Of a stretch of DNA of 64,000 nt, positions 44,566-53,736 are shown piece by piece. The notes beneath the pieces were generated by a model. The model had not been told where the DNA came from. It did not search any database and saw nothing but the letters and a program-made list of their open reading frames with translations. Both the position numbers and the translations under genes were made by a program. This DNA is from Fischerella sp. JS2 (GTDB lineage Bacteria > Cyanobacteriota > Cyanobacteriia > Cyanobacteriales > Nostocaceae). The stretch is taken from assembly GCF_032393985.1 (NCBI RefSeq), contig NZ_CP135918.1, positions 2,170,001-2,234,000 on the forward strand, read 5' to 3'. The stretch's first letter is position 1; each line of letters begins with the position of its first letter.

Positions 44566-45989
44566 GCAAACACCATCCAGAACAACAGGATCAACATCAA
44601 ACTCATCATCCCGATCAGATGCTCGAATTGCTCAAGTACACGCGGTAGCTTGAGTACTGACCGTTGAAAAATCAAAAAATATGCCACCCAGCCAACGCCG
44701 ATAATCGCAAGAGGTTTGATGATATTCGCGACGGTATACGCCTCGAAATACACGACATTGGCCACAAACAGACCACCAATCAATAGAACAACTGCTGGCC
44801 AGAAACCGGGTTGTACTTCCCCTTGTCCGCCACGCGGTAGAAAGATGAATTTGGCAAATGATATTGCTGTTCCCAGGGCCGCAACGTTCATAGCGATCGC
44901 TTGCCAAGGAAGTAAATTCTTTGTTGTCAAAATCTTGGCCCCAAAGCCAGACAACATGGGAAAGCCTGAGATCGAGAAACTGGCAATGACTAAGGCAATC
45001 CAGACCCCAGTATGAATCGGCTTCTGTTGCAACTCCTTGAAGTTGCGACTAGGTAAAGCTCCGGCGGTCAGAAAAAGCGCCGATTTGACCAGCCCGTGTG
45101 TCAGCGCATAAAAGCCACCGACTTTCGGTGCAGCAAGGATAAAGCCCAACTGCGAAACCGTGTGAAACGCCAACATCCGCTTGGTATCTTTTTCAAAGAC
45201 GGCATAGAACACTCCCAGCAGCGCCGTTCCAACTCCAAAGAACCTGACTATCGGATCAACCTCATCTACCATCAGCGCACAACGCACCAACGGATAGACA
45301 CCAGCTTTGACCACAATTCCCGACAGCATGGCCGACACGGGTGTTTCCGCTTCGGAATGGGTTAAGGGTAGCCACAATCCCGAGACAAAGATTCCTCCCT
45401 TGACCAACAGTCCCAAAAAAATTAGAGCAAGGGCTTCGGGAGGTGCGCCGCGCAAACTGGCAAAACTAAACGAATGATTTGCTTTATATGCCAGCACGGC
45501 ACCAACTAGATAAAACAGCATTGCCACGTTGCTGATAAACAGATAGCGTAAAGCCACCCAAATTGAGCGATCGCTGCGAGGATAGGCTATCAAGAGAAAC
45601 GCGGCAATCCCGCTCACCTCTAACGCCACATATAAACTCATAAAATCCGCACAGACAAACGCGGCATTGATGCTGCCGTGCAAAATGATTGTCTGGGCAT
45701 AAAAAAAAGCTGTCTTATCGCTGTGCCAACAGTAGAGAATGACCGCCACCGTTACCAAGGCATTTGTCAATATGAAGTAGCCACTCAATTGATCGATCAC
45801 TAATGTGACGCCGAAATTATCCAGTAATTGCAGTGTCAGTGGTGAGCGATCAGCAAATAGCTGCAAGGCATATCCGCCTGAAACAAGGGCTATGCCCAGT
45901 GCGAGGTAGCGATCCAGTGTGGGGAGTAGATAAATAATGAACCCCATAAAAAACGGCAGTCCAATCCAGGCGATTGTAAAGGTACTCAT
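44562..45989 (-). CDS. mrpD: Cation/proton antiporter subunit MrpD
   Basis: 475 residues, about fourteen helices, of the NuoL/M/N antiporter-like family. Key features: LYVALEVSGIAAFLLIA (conserved Glu in a helix), LLVKGGIFVSGLWLPLTHSEAETPVSAMLSGIVVKAGVYPL with the proton-path lysines, and VFEKDTKRMLAFHTVSQLGFIL. The stop codon coincides with the end of an IS-like remnant, so the natural C-terminus may be slightly altered. Starts 4 bases inside the mrpC end. The G+C looks high against the genes on either side. Confidence 0.9.
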   Translation of the reverse strand: MSTFTIAWIGLPFFMGFIIYLLPTLDRYLALGIALVSGGYALQLFADRSPLTLQLLDNFGVTLVIDQLSGYFILTNALVTVAVILYCWHSDKTAFFYAQTIILHGSINAAFVCADFMSLYVALEVSGIAAFLLIAYPRSDRSIWVALRYLFISNVAMLFYLVGAVLAYKANHSFSFASLRGAPPEALALIFLGLLVKGGIFVSGLWLPLTHSEAETPVSAMLSGIVVKAGVYPLVRCALMVDEVDPIVRFFGVGTALLGVFYAVFEKDTKRMLAFHTVSQLGFILAAPKVGGFYALTHGLVKSALFLTAGALPSRNFKELQQKPIHTGVWIALVIASFSISGFPMLSGFGAKILTTKNLLPWQAIAMNVAALGTAISFAKFIFLPRGGQGEVQPGFWPAVVLLIGGLFVANVVYFEAYTVANIIKPLAIIGVGWVAYFLIFQRSVLKLPRVLEQFEHLIGMMSLMLILLFWMVFA

Positions 45990-46414
45990 GGCGTATTATT
46001 CTTCTCGATTTCGTTGCTTTCTAATGTGGGATTATCCCGTGCCAACTTCATGACACCGACCAGCATTAAGGCTTGAATCGAAAAGCCGATCACAATCGCC
46101 GTTAAGATGACCGCCTGGGGAACCGGATCGGAGTAAGCGACATTTTTGACGTCTGAAAAAATAGGTGTGAACAAGCCATCTCGTGATGCTATCAGCACGT
46201 AATAGGCAATAACCCCCGTACTCATGACATCCATAGAGATGATCTTCATAACAAGATTTTTTTTAAAGATGATGCCGAAAAATCCGCACAATATTGTTGC
46301 AAATATACATGCTTCTAACACGGGAATTGCCTGTTGGATAAGGGTTGACCGTAATGTTATGGGGAAAAATAAACTATTTCTATAGGACTTTGATAATTCC
46401 TTAAGAATTAACAA
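45986..46414 (-). CDS. mrpC: Cation/proton antiporter subunit MrpC
   Basis: 142 residues, NuoK-like with three helices: LEACIFATILCGFFGIIFKKNLVMKIISMDVMSTGVIAYYVLIA, and PVPQAVILTAIVIGFSIQALMLVGVMKLA, the most conserved part of the family. The N-terminal 25 residues (MLILKELSKSYRNSLFFPITLR) are not typical, so the true start may be later or the leader altered. It heads the operon. Upstream is a 650-base spacer with a possible degraded frame. Confidence 0.87.
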   Translation of the reverse strand: MLILKELSKSYRNSLFFPITLRSTLIQQAIPVLEACIFATILCGFFGIIFKKNLVMKIISMDVMSTGVIAYYVLIASRDGLFTPIFSDVKNVAYSDPVPQAVILTAIVIGFSIQALMLVGVMKLARDNPTLESNEIEKNNTP

Positions 46415-47064
46415 GTCTGTTGGCTATAGTTGTACGATTTTATCTAGATAAGGTTTTTTGGAACTGTGGTCTGTTCGTTGACTTTCTCCCAACACCTTCT
46501 TTTGATATGGACAGAACACTTGATCCTGGGTTTGCCAACTAGAAATTTCGTCAACCCGACCACACCATGACTCCAAGCATTTTGGTATTGCTAATACAAA
46601 TGCGTGTTTCAATTGACGCTACTCCTTGTTGAGTCTGATGCAAAAGCCACTTCTAATAAGTATTTTCGCTTAACTTTGTACCTCTTATTGGCAAAGTTCC
46701 ATCTAAATTTTCAATAGAAATGCATTGATAAAAATCTATATATTAAGTCAGTTAAATATAAAATAGCTTACCAATCAAGTCTTGATACCATTTCATAAAA
46801 TTCTTGATCGAAATCTTCTTCCTTGTCGCCCCATCAGATCGATTTATAGCAAAACGGTATGACTCGTTTCTGGAACTATAGCAGTTCTCAGTTGTGTGAA
46901 GTACAATCGAAACCCCACTAAAGCTGCGCTTTTGTTCCCCTAAGCGCTTGCGCTTAGGGGTTGGGGGTGGGGTTCAAGCGTATTGCATCTATCCAAACGA
47001 AAATAGCTATGTAATACGTGGCAAATAGCCATTTACAAATAAAACAGGCATCAGTTATGTTATG
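46415..47064. other. Spacer upstream of mrpC: small degraded frame and hairpin
   Basis: A 62-codon reverse frame at 46424-46612 (with SSWQTQDQVFCPYQKK) looks like a fragment of a larger protein. 46786-46862 begins ATACCATTTCAT and ends AACGGTAT, a decayed relative of the element at 4659. 46937-46960 is a perfect 10-bp stem CCCCTAAGCG/CGCTTAGGGG with a 4-base loop and no T-run. Confidence 0.5.
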
Positions 47065-48252
47065 TTAGCGTTGGAAATTAAGATTTCTCAGACGACGTAA
47101 TAACCGAATTAGTGGTGACTCTATCTTGAGTTCAAAAGCTAAAAATTGGGTACGTTGCAGAGAATTAAAATTATTGTCGCTGACAAGGATTAATGAGCGC
47201 TGTCCATTTGGTAATTTGGGGCCAAGAGTTAAACCTTCGATATTATCTAAAAATACATCAAGCTTTCTTAAATCAAAAAGTAGCTTTTTCTGGACTGGTT
47301 TGATATTTTTGGTATCTAATGTCAAAATACTTTCAACATTATGAATATCCGAAGCTCCTGTCAAAGAAACTTGAAACAGTGCAATATAAAATCCCAAGCC
47401 AGTAAAAGACCGTTCTAAACTCAGAAAATGTCCTTGATTGTCAATAGCAATTAAATCAGGTATGCCGCTAGCAAATTTGCGAGATATATTAAAAAATGGT
47501 GCTATCGGTTCAGTAAGATAAAGAAATTCTTTTTCTGGTTGATTAGTAAATAGATTATATTGCAAAATTCGACATGGACTACTAGTATTTGGCTTCGCTT
47601 CTGAACCATCTTGAATGAGAGCATTCTCAGTGACTGTAAATAAATTGTTCTCGTTGGGTGTAATGGTGAGACTTTCAAAAGCTAAGTTGTTACGGATACC
47701 TTGTTTTCCATTTTTATCTGGTAAAAATTTCTTTGGTATGGATAGTGTTGTTAACGCTTGACCGGAAGACAAAGAGAACTCTTTGATAAAAGGATTTATG
47801 AATTGATTCGCATCACCTTCAGAAGAAATGAATACTGTTGACTTGCTAGTTAAGGCTATTCCTTCTGCATCAATACTACCAGCAGCAAATGTTTTACCAG
47901 TTTCATTGACTAGTGGAGTGACAGCAACAGTAGTAACGCCACTGTCTTGAAGTGAACCTTTGCTCAGATCTATCTTGAAAGTGTAAAAACGAGCAGGCGC
48001 TTTATTGCTACGGTCATCAGATATAGCATAATACAGATCATTTTTGGCATTATAGGTGATGCCAGATAATCCTCCTACTTCTGTTTTTTGAAATAAAAAA
48101 CCTTTGGGTAAAGTAGCAGAACCAATAAATTTTATATCTGCAATTTCAACAGCAGATGAGCTGAAATTACTAAAGAATAAACTGATAACAAAAATTGGCA
48201 AAAAAAATAAAATAATTTGGGTAAATTTCAGAATTTTTCTGAATAAGTGCAT
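47065..48252 (-). CDS. Esterase-like activity of phytase domain protein
   Basis: 395 residues. An N-terminal hydrophobic segment at about 11-32 indicates export. The rest is a beta-propeller-like domain of the phytase-like esterase family (PF13449): EVGGLSGITYNAKNDLYYAISDDRS, IDAEGIALTSKSTVFISSEGD, NLAFESLTITPNENNLFTVTE and DNIEGLTLGPKLPNGQRSLILVSDNNF. Substrate is unknown; a phosphate or organic ester in the periplasm is plausible. It is separated by 44 bases from the nuclease gene on the same strand. Confidence 0.88.
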   Translation of the reverse strand: MHLFRKILKFTQIILFFLPIFVISLFFSNFSSSAVEIADIKFIGSATLPKGFLFQKTEVGGLSGITYNAKNDLYYAISDDRSNKAPARFYTFKIDLSKGSLQDSGVTTVAVTPLVNETGKTFAAGSIDAEGIALTSKSTVFISSEGDANQFINPFIKEFSLSSGQALTTLSIPKKFLPDKNGKQGIRNNLAFESLTITPNENNLFTVTENALIQDGSEAKPNTSSPCRILQYNLFTNQPEKEFLYLTEPIAPFFNISRKFASGIPDLIAIDNQGHFLSLERSFTGLGFYIALFQVSLTGASDIHNVESILTLDTKNIKPVQKKLLFDLRKLDVFLDNIEGLTLGPKLPNGQRSLILVSDNNFNSLQRTQFLAFELKIESPLIRLLRRLRNLNFQR

Positions 48253-48296
48253 GGGTAAGCGTTGTTAACATAAAAGTCAACAACACGATATCATGC

Positions 48297-49994
48297 TCAG
48301 TTCACCAAAAAGTTGACAAACCAGTCTTTGACACTGCGTGTAGCGCGGCAGTCATCTTCGTTGTAAGATTGAATTTTTTCTAGTAAGGTGCGATCGCCTG
48401 TTCTTAACCACTGATCATACCAGTATATACACTTAGCGCCACTTGCTTCTGGATTGCGCCACTCAAACCCCAACCAACGTGCGATCGCTTTTAAGGCGTA
48501 ACTTTCTACTGGCAATGCTACACTTTGAGTTAATTTTTCATATACATCTACAAACCGATTCAATATAGGCTGGACAACAGCGTGGGGAGTACGGTAAAGT
48601 TTAGCCAGTCGTTTGACCGTATCAGATTCGTACACGCAAAAATGATAAATTGGCGCATCAGGATACTGCCACACTAAATTCAAAAATTGCTGCCAGATTA
48701 ATTCTTCGTCTTCTGGCTTTTCTGCTAAAAAAGAATAAAACTGTTCTGTATTGGTTTGTCTGTCAACAAGCAAAACCCCCAATAAGTAATCCAAATTCAG
48801 ATCTGGTTGGGCTTCAATGTCAAAATAAAACTCAATCGGCGCTGTAAATGATATGTCTGGAGGCAAATTATTAACACTCAGATGATTTATTTGCTGTGGA
48901 GAAAGTAGCAGTGTATTCAGTTTTGGGTAAATACCACTGACTACCATAGTTCCATTTGTAGTTACATCATCTTCGCTTGATGTGAAAATTTCGTCTTGGC
49001 AAGGTAGGATGAGTGGACGATTTTCTAATACGGCTTGAGCTTGAACGACAATTTTACAAGCGACTTCGCTATCAAAACCAGGTAGATTTTCCAGGAATGT
49101 AGGATTTGTTTGTGCTAAAGATTCTAATGTGGTGATATTTAGTGCTTGTAGCTGAGTGTAGCGAACAGGTGTGATACCTGGTAGTAAAGAGAGGTGTTTT
49201 TGAAATTGAGCGATCGCATAACAACTACTATACCAATGGCAAAGGTTGCATTTTTGCCGACTAATAAATACTTCTGGTGCTTGTTGTCTTTCCAGAGTTT
49301 GAATTAACTCCCACAGCATCCGATGCATTTGTGGCATCGCTTTCATCAAATCTACTGGATATCTGGTCTCTTTGCCACGTAAAATTAGCCAAGGCGTTTC
49401 TGGTTCTGCTTGCTGCACCACCGCCAAAACTTGAGCATGAAATGCTGCTACAGTTTGATACTCCAGCTTGGGACGTTTTCCTAGTTCAATATTCACCGGA
49501 ACATACATCCAATCTCCAAAGCAAGATTGTCCCGGTTTTTTTATGAGTAAATCTGGACGACTTAAGAGAGTATATGTTTCTAAATTAGCAGAAACGAGGG
49601 AAGAAGACGCAGGGAAACGAAGACATGAAGATACAGGGGATGTTGCTGATAAATTTTCTGCTTCTGTAATATTTTCTGTATTTGTTACCCCATATGAGTG
49701 CAACTGGATATCAGAGTACTGAGTTAACAGCACACCATGATAAATACACTCTACGCCCTGCTGCATTAGTTCCACAGTTGCAGTTTTCCCTCTGTACCAG
49801 TCTCCTTGGGGATAATTAGGTTGGCAAGAGTTCCACTGTGCGAGGATTGTCTTTTGGTATGCAATTTTGTCTCGCTGCAACTTTAGGAGCAAGTCATTTG
49901 CACCATCTGTTTCCCTGAAGTCACCGTGGATATCTAGATAAGGTCGGCGCTTACAGCGATGGTATTGCAGTAGTAGTTCAGCATTAATCAACAT
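48297..49994 (-). CDS. TM0106-family RecB-like nuclease
   Basis: 565 residues. The N-terminal half is a RecB-type nuclease domain: ELLLQYHRCKRRPYLDIHGD, SRPDLLIKKPG, ELGKRPK and a Cys cluster CNLCHWYSSC at about 252-261. The middle has helix-hairpin-helix-like PGFDSEVACKIV. The C-terminal half is an RNase H-like domain starting FYFDIEAQPDLNLDYLLGVL and ending SYNEDDCRATRSVKDWF. This layout matches the TM0106 family. Function in the cell is not settled; DNA repair or defence is likely. About residue 115-135 is a serine-rich low-complexity insert (NLSATSPVSSCLRFPASSSL). Confidence 0.88.
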   Translation of the reverse strand: MLINAELLLQYHRCKRRPYLDIHGDFRETDGANDLLLKLQRDKIAYQKTILAQWNSCQPNYPQGDWYRGKTATVELMQQGVECIYHGVLLTQYSDIQLHSYGVTNTENITEAENLSATSPVSSCLRFPASSSLVSANLETYTLLSRPDLLIKKPGQSCFGDWMYVPVNIELGKRPKLEYQTVAAFHAQVLAVVQQAEPETPWLILRGKETRYPVDLMKAMPQMHRMLWELIQTLERQQAPEVFISRQKCNLCHWYSSCYAIAQFQKHLSLLPGITPVRYTQLQALNITTLESLAQTNPTFLENLPGFDSEVACKIVVQAQAVLENRPLILPCQDEIFTSSEDDVTTNGTMVVSGIYPKLNTLLLSPQQINHLSVNNLPPDISFTAPIEFYFDIEAQPDLNLDYLLGVLLVDRQTNTEQFYSFLAEKPEDEELIWQQFLNLVWQYPDAPIYHFCVYESDTVKRLAKLYRTPHAVVQPILNRFVDVYEKLTQSVALPVESYALKAIARWLGFEWRNPEASGAKCIYWYDQWLRTGDRTLLEKIQSYNEDDCRATRSVKDWFVNFLVN

Positions 49995-50486
49995 TTAATA
50001 TATTGTAACTCCCAAAGGCTGAGAAGCTTGGGGTTTTGGGACTGAAGCTACCAGTTTTGATTGTTCTACTCCTGGTATTACACTTTTGTATTATTTAACT
50101 TTAGCAGACTACCAAATAGCGTTAATTTTTGTATAGCCTTATTTTATTCTAAAATACTACAGTTCTAATAGTCTATTAGCAACAAATTTCTAGACATTCT
50201 CTTAAATTCTCAATTAGATGTAATATTTTTATTCATCAATTATTGAATATAGAAAAGGGCATCTTTCAAAAGATGCCCGTCTTGCAGGATTACACCCGCA
50301 AAGGGTGTACCTACACCTTCCCAACAATCAGCAACAGTGACTAATGTGTGATTAGCCACACTCACAGTCACAGACGTGATATTAGTAATTTTATTAACTC
50401 AATATTTAATTGCCACCTGTGTATTCACTTAAGTTTTCTTTCTATTGATTTAGGTAGATAATGCCGAGAATAGGTTTTTCACTACG
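49995..50486. other. Spacer holding a terminator and a possible small ORF or RNA
   Basis: A reverse frame without ATG (GTG starts near 50360) would encode about 40 residues including VADCWEGVGTPFAGVILQDG and ends past the terminator, so it is doubtful. A small RNA ending at 50251 is an alternative. Confidence 0.4.
50251..50278 (-). terminator. Rho-independent terminator, reverse strand
   Basis: Perfect 10-bp stem GGGCATCTTT/AAAGATGCCC (50257-50278) with a 2-base loop, followed on the reverse strand by TTTTCT. It lies 209 bases beyond the O-antigen-ligase stop. Confidence 0.85.
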
Positions 50487-51866
50487 CTAAATATGCTTGG
50501 CGATGAATTTATCGTACTGACTAGAGCGATAAACTACGCCAGAAATAGCAGCGATTATTAACCACGAAAGCGTATTTAGTCGCAAATCAAAAAGAGTAAC
50601 ATCAGCTGTATTAAATAACACCCAAACTCCAAATACTACTTGATAACTAAAAAATATTAATTTGTCTTCGGTTTTGAGAATTTTTGAATTTAGCAACAGT
50701 TGCATACCTGCTATAAATATCCAGCCCAGTAAAGTGCAAAATAAAAAAGTTGCGGGCAATCCAGTTTCAGCAGATAGCATTAAAAAAAAGTTGTGGGGAT
50801 GGCCCAACCAAATATGCATTTTTGCTTGGTAAAGTTGGGTAAAGTTGCGTAAACCCCAACCAGTCCAAGGACGTTGCTGAGTCAATGTCCAGGCAAATTG
50901 CCACTGAGTTTTGCGGAGGAGACCAACTGGTCTATCTGGATACATTTGGTCATTTAACCGCGCCCAAAAGTAAGCAGGTACTAATTTGCGAAATAATTCA
51001 GCGATCGGTCGAGGAGCAAAAGCAGCTAAAAGTATAGTTGTGGCTATGGCAGTGACACCAGCTACCAAAAAGTGCCAACCTTGATAAAGTGCATAAATTA
51101 AACAGGCAAAAATAGCGATCGCCCATGCATTGCGTGAGTTGGTTAAAATTAATCCCACAAAATCAAAAATTACTATTAAGGTAAGCAAAAGTAGTGAGAG
51201 AGTGGGAGAAAAAAAACGCAAGGGAGAATAATTAATGAATCTTGTGTTTTGAGTTTTGAGTTTTGAGTTTTGATACTCTTCTAACCATAAACCCAATCCC
51301 AGCACAAAAACTATTACTAGGTAACCAGCCAAAGTGTTAGCGTACATGAAGGTAGAAGCCATACGACCAGGTGGGTTTCCTCCTGATGCGATCGCCCAAC
51401 CAAAAATATTTTCCCAGTATCGTGGTGTAGTCCAACCAAAAAACAATTGTCCTAAGCCAATGACGACTACCACTACAGAAGTACTCACTAAAATCCAAGA
51501 TAGCTGTCGCAGTTGTTGTGGTGTTTGAATTAAAACACTAAAAGCTGCAAAAAATAAAATGAATGGCAAGAAATTCGATAGACCAAGAATTGCCTCCTTT
51601 TGATCAAAGGCAAAGACAGTACTAATGACGAGTAATATACTTAAAAGCGTGAATCCTAAATTATGAGGTTGACGAATAATACTGCGGTATTTTATGAGCC
51701 ATGTTCCTAACAATACTATGCCCAAAACCACGCTTCCCCACAATGGAACTAATGGAAAGATTAGCAATCCTACTTGGGCGGAATTCCACAAAAATTGGAG
51801 TTTAGGGTCAGGATGACGTAAAAAAGGTAATCTATACTTGGTCATTTGTTCTTTGTCATTAGTCAT
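50487..51866 (-). CDS. O-antigen ligase family membrane protein
   Basis: 459 residues with about twelve helices. The Wzy/WaaL-type central motif is visible: ILTNSRNAWAIAIFACLIYAL and then RKTQWQFAWTLTQQRPWTGWGLRNFTQLY with AKMHIWLGHPHNFFLMLSAETGLPATF, in the periplasmic loop. Such proteins join or polymerise surface polysaccharide. Homologues in cyanobacteria are sometimes labelled IctB-like bicarbonate transporters, for which I see no support here. The start may be the second Met (51845, MTKYRLPF); the first 7 codons lie in TCATTTG-type repeats. Confidence 0.85.
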   Translation of the reverse strand: MTNDKEQMTKYRLPFLRHPDPKLQFLWNSAQVGLLIFPLVPLWGSVVLGIVLLGTWLIKYRSIIRQPHNLGFTLLSILLVISTVFAFDQKEAILGLSNFLPFILFFAAFSVLIQTPQQLRQLSWILVSTSVVVVVIGLGQLFFGWTTPRYWENIFGWAIASGGNPPGRMASTFMYANTLAGYLVIVFVLGLGLWLEEYQNSKLKTQNTRFINYSPLRFFSPTLSLLLLTLIVIFDFVGLILTNSRNAWAIAIFACLIYALYQGWHFLVAGVTAIATTILLAAFAPRPIAELFRKLVPAYFWARLNDQMYPDRPVGLLRKTQWQFAWTLTQQRPWTGWGLRNFTQLYQAKMHIWLGHPHNFFLMLSAETGLPATFLFCTLLGWIFIAGMQLLLNSKILKTEDKLIFFSYQVVFGVWVLFNTADVTLFDLRLNTLSWLIIAAISGVVYRSSQYDKFIAKHI

Positions 51867-51962
51867 CTGTTATGTGTCATTTGTCTATTGTTTATTGTCA
51901 GTTGTTTCTTATATTCCAATAATCAATAACTAATGACCAATAACTAATGACCAATGACTATT
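51840..51962. repeat. TGTCATTAGTCA-type repeats
   Basis: Interspersed TGTCATT / AATGACC / TAACTAATGACC units on both sides of the start of the O-antigen-ligase gene, as in many Nostocales spacers. Confidence 0.6.
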
Positions 51963-51965
51963 TCG

Positions 51966-52808
51966 TCAAGCTATTTCCCAACATTCTGCACGAGTGAGCC
52001 GAATTTGAGCTAAAGCAAAGATAGTTGGAATTATTCGACCATAGTTAACAGCGATCGTTCTCCATCCTAAATCCGCAAAAAACCAAGCCCACATCATCGG
52101 CCCTAAAAATGCAAATACACTCCTAACAGCACCATAACGAGCTGCACTTACAGCCATACCCCGTCGTGCCATCTGCAAAGTGACATAGTTTTGAAACTGC
52201 ATTGTAGCAGCAGCTCCACCTTCAAGTGCGGCTTGTTTGGTGACTTGATAGGTAGCAAAATGTATCGCAAATTGACGGGCAATTTGCTTCAGCAACAATG
52301 GCTGGATCACAGAGGTGACAGCTAAAGCGCTACCTCCTTTTAAAAGTAACCCTAAGGGGTCACGCTGCAACGAAAGTGGTAGCGGTTCATTCAGTTGTGA
52401 TTTTGCCAACTGACGCTGCACTTGTGCAGTTAGTTTTTGTTTTTCTTTTTCCGGCAATTTTTTCCACACCCGCCCCAGCAGATGTAAAAACACTTCTGCT
52501 TCTAAATCAATAGTTGATAAATCATGAGAATAAGGAATTTTTAAATGCTTACATACCTGGAGTAGCGCTTGCCGATATGTTACCTGGTTTGTACGTCCTC
52601 GCAATACCGTTACACCATCGGCTGCCAAAAAACGAAAGCGTTCCTCTAGTGCGTCTAGCCAAGCTTCACGACCTTGGCTTTGTATTTCTATCGGTTCAGG
52701 TGTCTGAACATAATCTAGGGGATTGAACTTACGGCTAAACAGAATTGCCGTTAAGTCTTGCAATTCATCTTCGGTTGCAAGTTCGAGTGCCGCCCTCAGT
52801 TCATCCAA
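51966..52808 (-). CDS. YaaW-like (DUF3944-related) protein
   Basis: 280 residues. Start MDELRAALELATEDELQDLTAILF, then TYRQALLQVCKHLKIPY, LEAEVFLHLLGRVWKKLPEKEKQKL and LKGGSALAVTSV resemble E. coli YaaW, whose function is unknown. A hydrophobic stretch at about 235-265 (FAFLGPMMWAWFFADLGWRTIAVNYGRIIP, a membrane helix) lies near the C-terminus. Transcribed in the same direction as the O-antigen-ligase gene, 99 bases upstream of it. No partner is apparent. Confidence 0.75.
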   Translation of the reverse strand: MDELRAALELATEDELQDLTAILFSRKFNPLDYVQTPEPIEIQSQGREAWLDALEERFRFLAADGVTVLRGRTNQVTYRQALLQVCKHLKIPYSHDLSTIDLEAEVFLHLLGRVWKKLPEKEKQKLTAQVQRQLAKSQLNEPLPLSLQRDPLGLLLKGGSALAVTSVIQPLLLKQIARQFAIHFATYQVTKQAALEGGAAATMQFQNYVTLQMARRGMAVSAARYGAVRSVFAFLGPMMWAWFFADLGWRTIAVNYGRIIPTIFALAQIRLTRAECWEIA

Positions 52809-53417
52809 TTTCCCTGCCTCCCATGCAGCTTTATCCTGTACCTTATTCTACTATTAGCTTTCGGCAGTCATTTGTTTATTATTAGGCACATCGTACTCGA
52901 AAATAGCTTGCACAATGCATAGAAGCTGATTTAGAGGCTATTTAGACTTACTCTCTTAACTTAGAAATAAGGCAGAGGGCAGAGGGCATAAGGGAAGAGA
53001 ATTTGACTTGTCTGTATTCATGGGTAGCGGGTAGTGTACTGCTAGTGCGACTGCTTTTGAGGTTCGTAATCTGGTACAAGACCCCCACGGGCAATTGTCC
53101 ACAACAAAGGTATAAAAATTTAACTCCTCCTATACCCTTACAACCCCATACCCATATTACTTAAATGGCTAAACTACAAGTTACCTTGTAGTTTGTTGGA
53201 ATATCAAATACACTTAGAGAGTTTGATTCACCAAGGTATTTATTCAATCATGCAAGAAAAATCTGATTGGATCAGTCGTCATTTATGTGAAACAGTTCAA
53301 CTAGGTTGTGAAGCGTCTCACTGGTTTGGATAAATATAGTTTTGAGGCTGGTGTTTGTTAGTTGTGATGAGGAGTAACCAGGCACTAATTATTCTCACCT
53401 TTTAAAGGATCATGTCC
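52809..53417. other. Spacer with heptamer repeats and a perfect hairpin
   Basis: 52964-53004 has GGCAGAG heptamers, repeated at 55047-55094. 53171-53194 is a perfect 10-bp stem AAACTACAAG/CTTGTAGTTT with a 4-base loop. Forward codons at about 53198-53332 could give LEYQIHLESLIHQGIYSI and on to CEASHWFG, but start and support are weak. Confidence 0.5.
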
Positions 53418-53726
53418 CTAATTCATTAATGAGTAACGCCAATGTGTATTTTCCACATCTCCATTGGGTTTTTGTGCTAAGTGACGATGGATGTAACTGA
53501 TGACTTTTTTCATATGCGAAATGTCGTCATCATTATATTTATCTTTTTTATTTTCTAAAAATTTAACAATTTTTTTCCCTGATTTATGTCCTATGGACTC
53601 TGAGTCTCCATCTTTTTGACCAACAGATTGAGATTCGTCTGTTTGCAGCCAAGATTGGAGTTCTTTGACTGTCATATTTACTGAGCTATGAAACTCATCA
53701 ATTATTGATTTTGTATCTTTAGTCAT
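53418..53726 (-). CDS. DUF3140 family protein
   Basis: 102 residues. FHSSVNMTVKELQSWLQTDESQSVG at about 12-36, HKSGKKIVKFLENKKDKYNDDDISHMKKV, and YIHRHLAQKPNGDVENTHWRYSLMN match DUF3140, a small, hydrophilic, helical family of unknown function. It follows the DUF2945 gene by 10 bases on the same strand. In many bacteria and fungi these two families occur side by side or fused, so the two probably act together, possibly in DNA or stress physiology. No direct evidence is in the sequence. Confidence 0.88.
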   Translation of the reverse strand: MTKDTKSIIDEFHSSVNMTVKELQSWLQTDESQSVGQKDGDSESIGHKSGKKIVKFLENKKDKYNDDDISHMKKVISYIHRHLAQKPNGDVENTHWRYSLMN

Positions 53727-53736
53727 AAAACTATCA

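Noticed and set aside
46937-46960. Perfect stem CCCCTAAGCG/CGCTTAGGGG as terminator
   Set aside because: No T-run on either strand and no gene end nearby; probably a palindromic dispersed repeat.
50487-51866. Annotation as IctB bicarbonate transporter
   Set aside because: The Wzy_C-type loop is present, but similarity to IctB by eye is only general; O-antigen-ligase family is the safer name.
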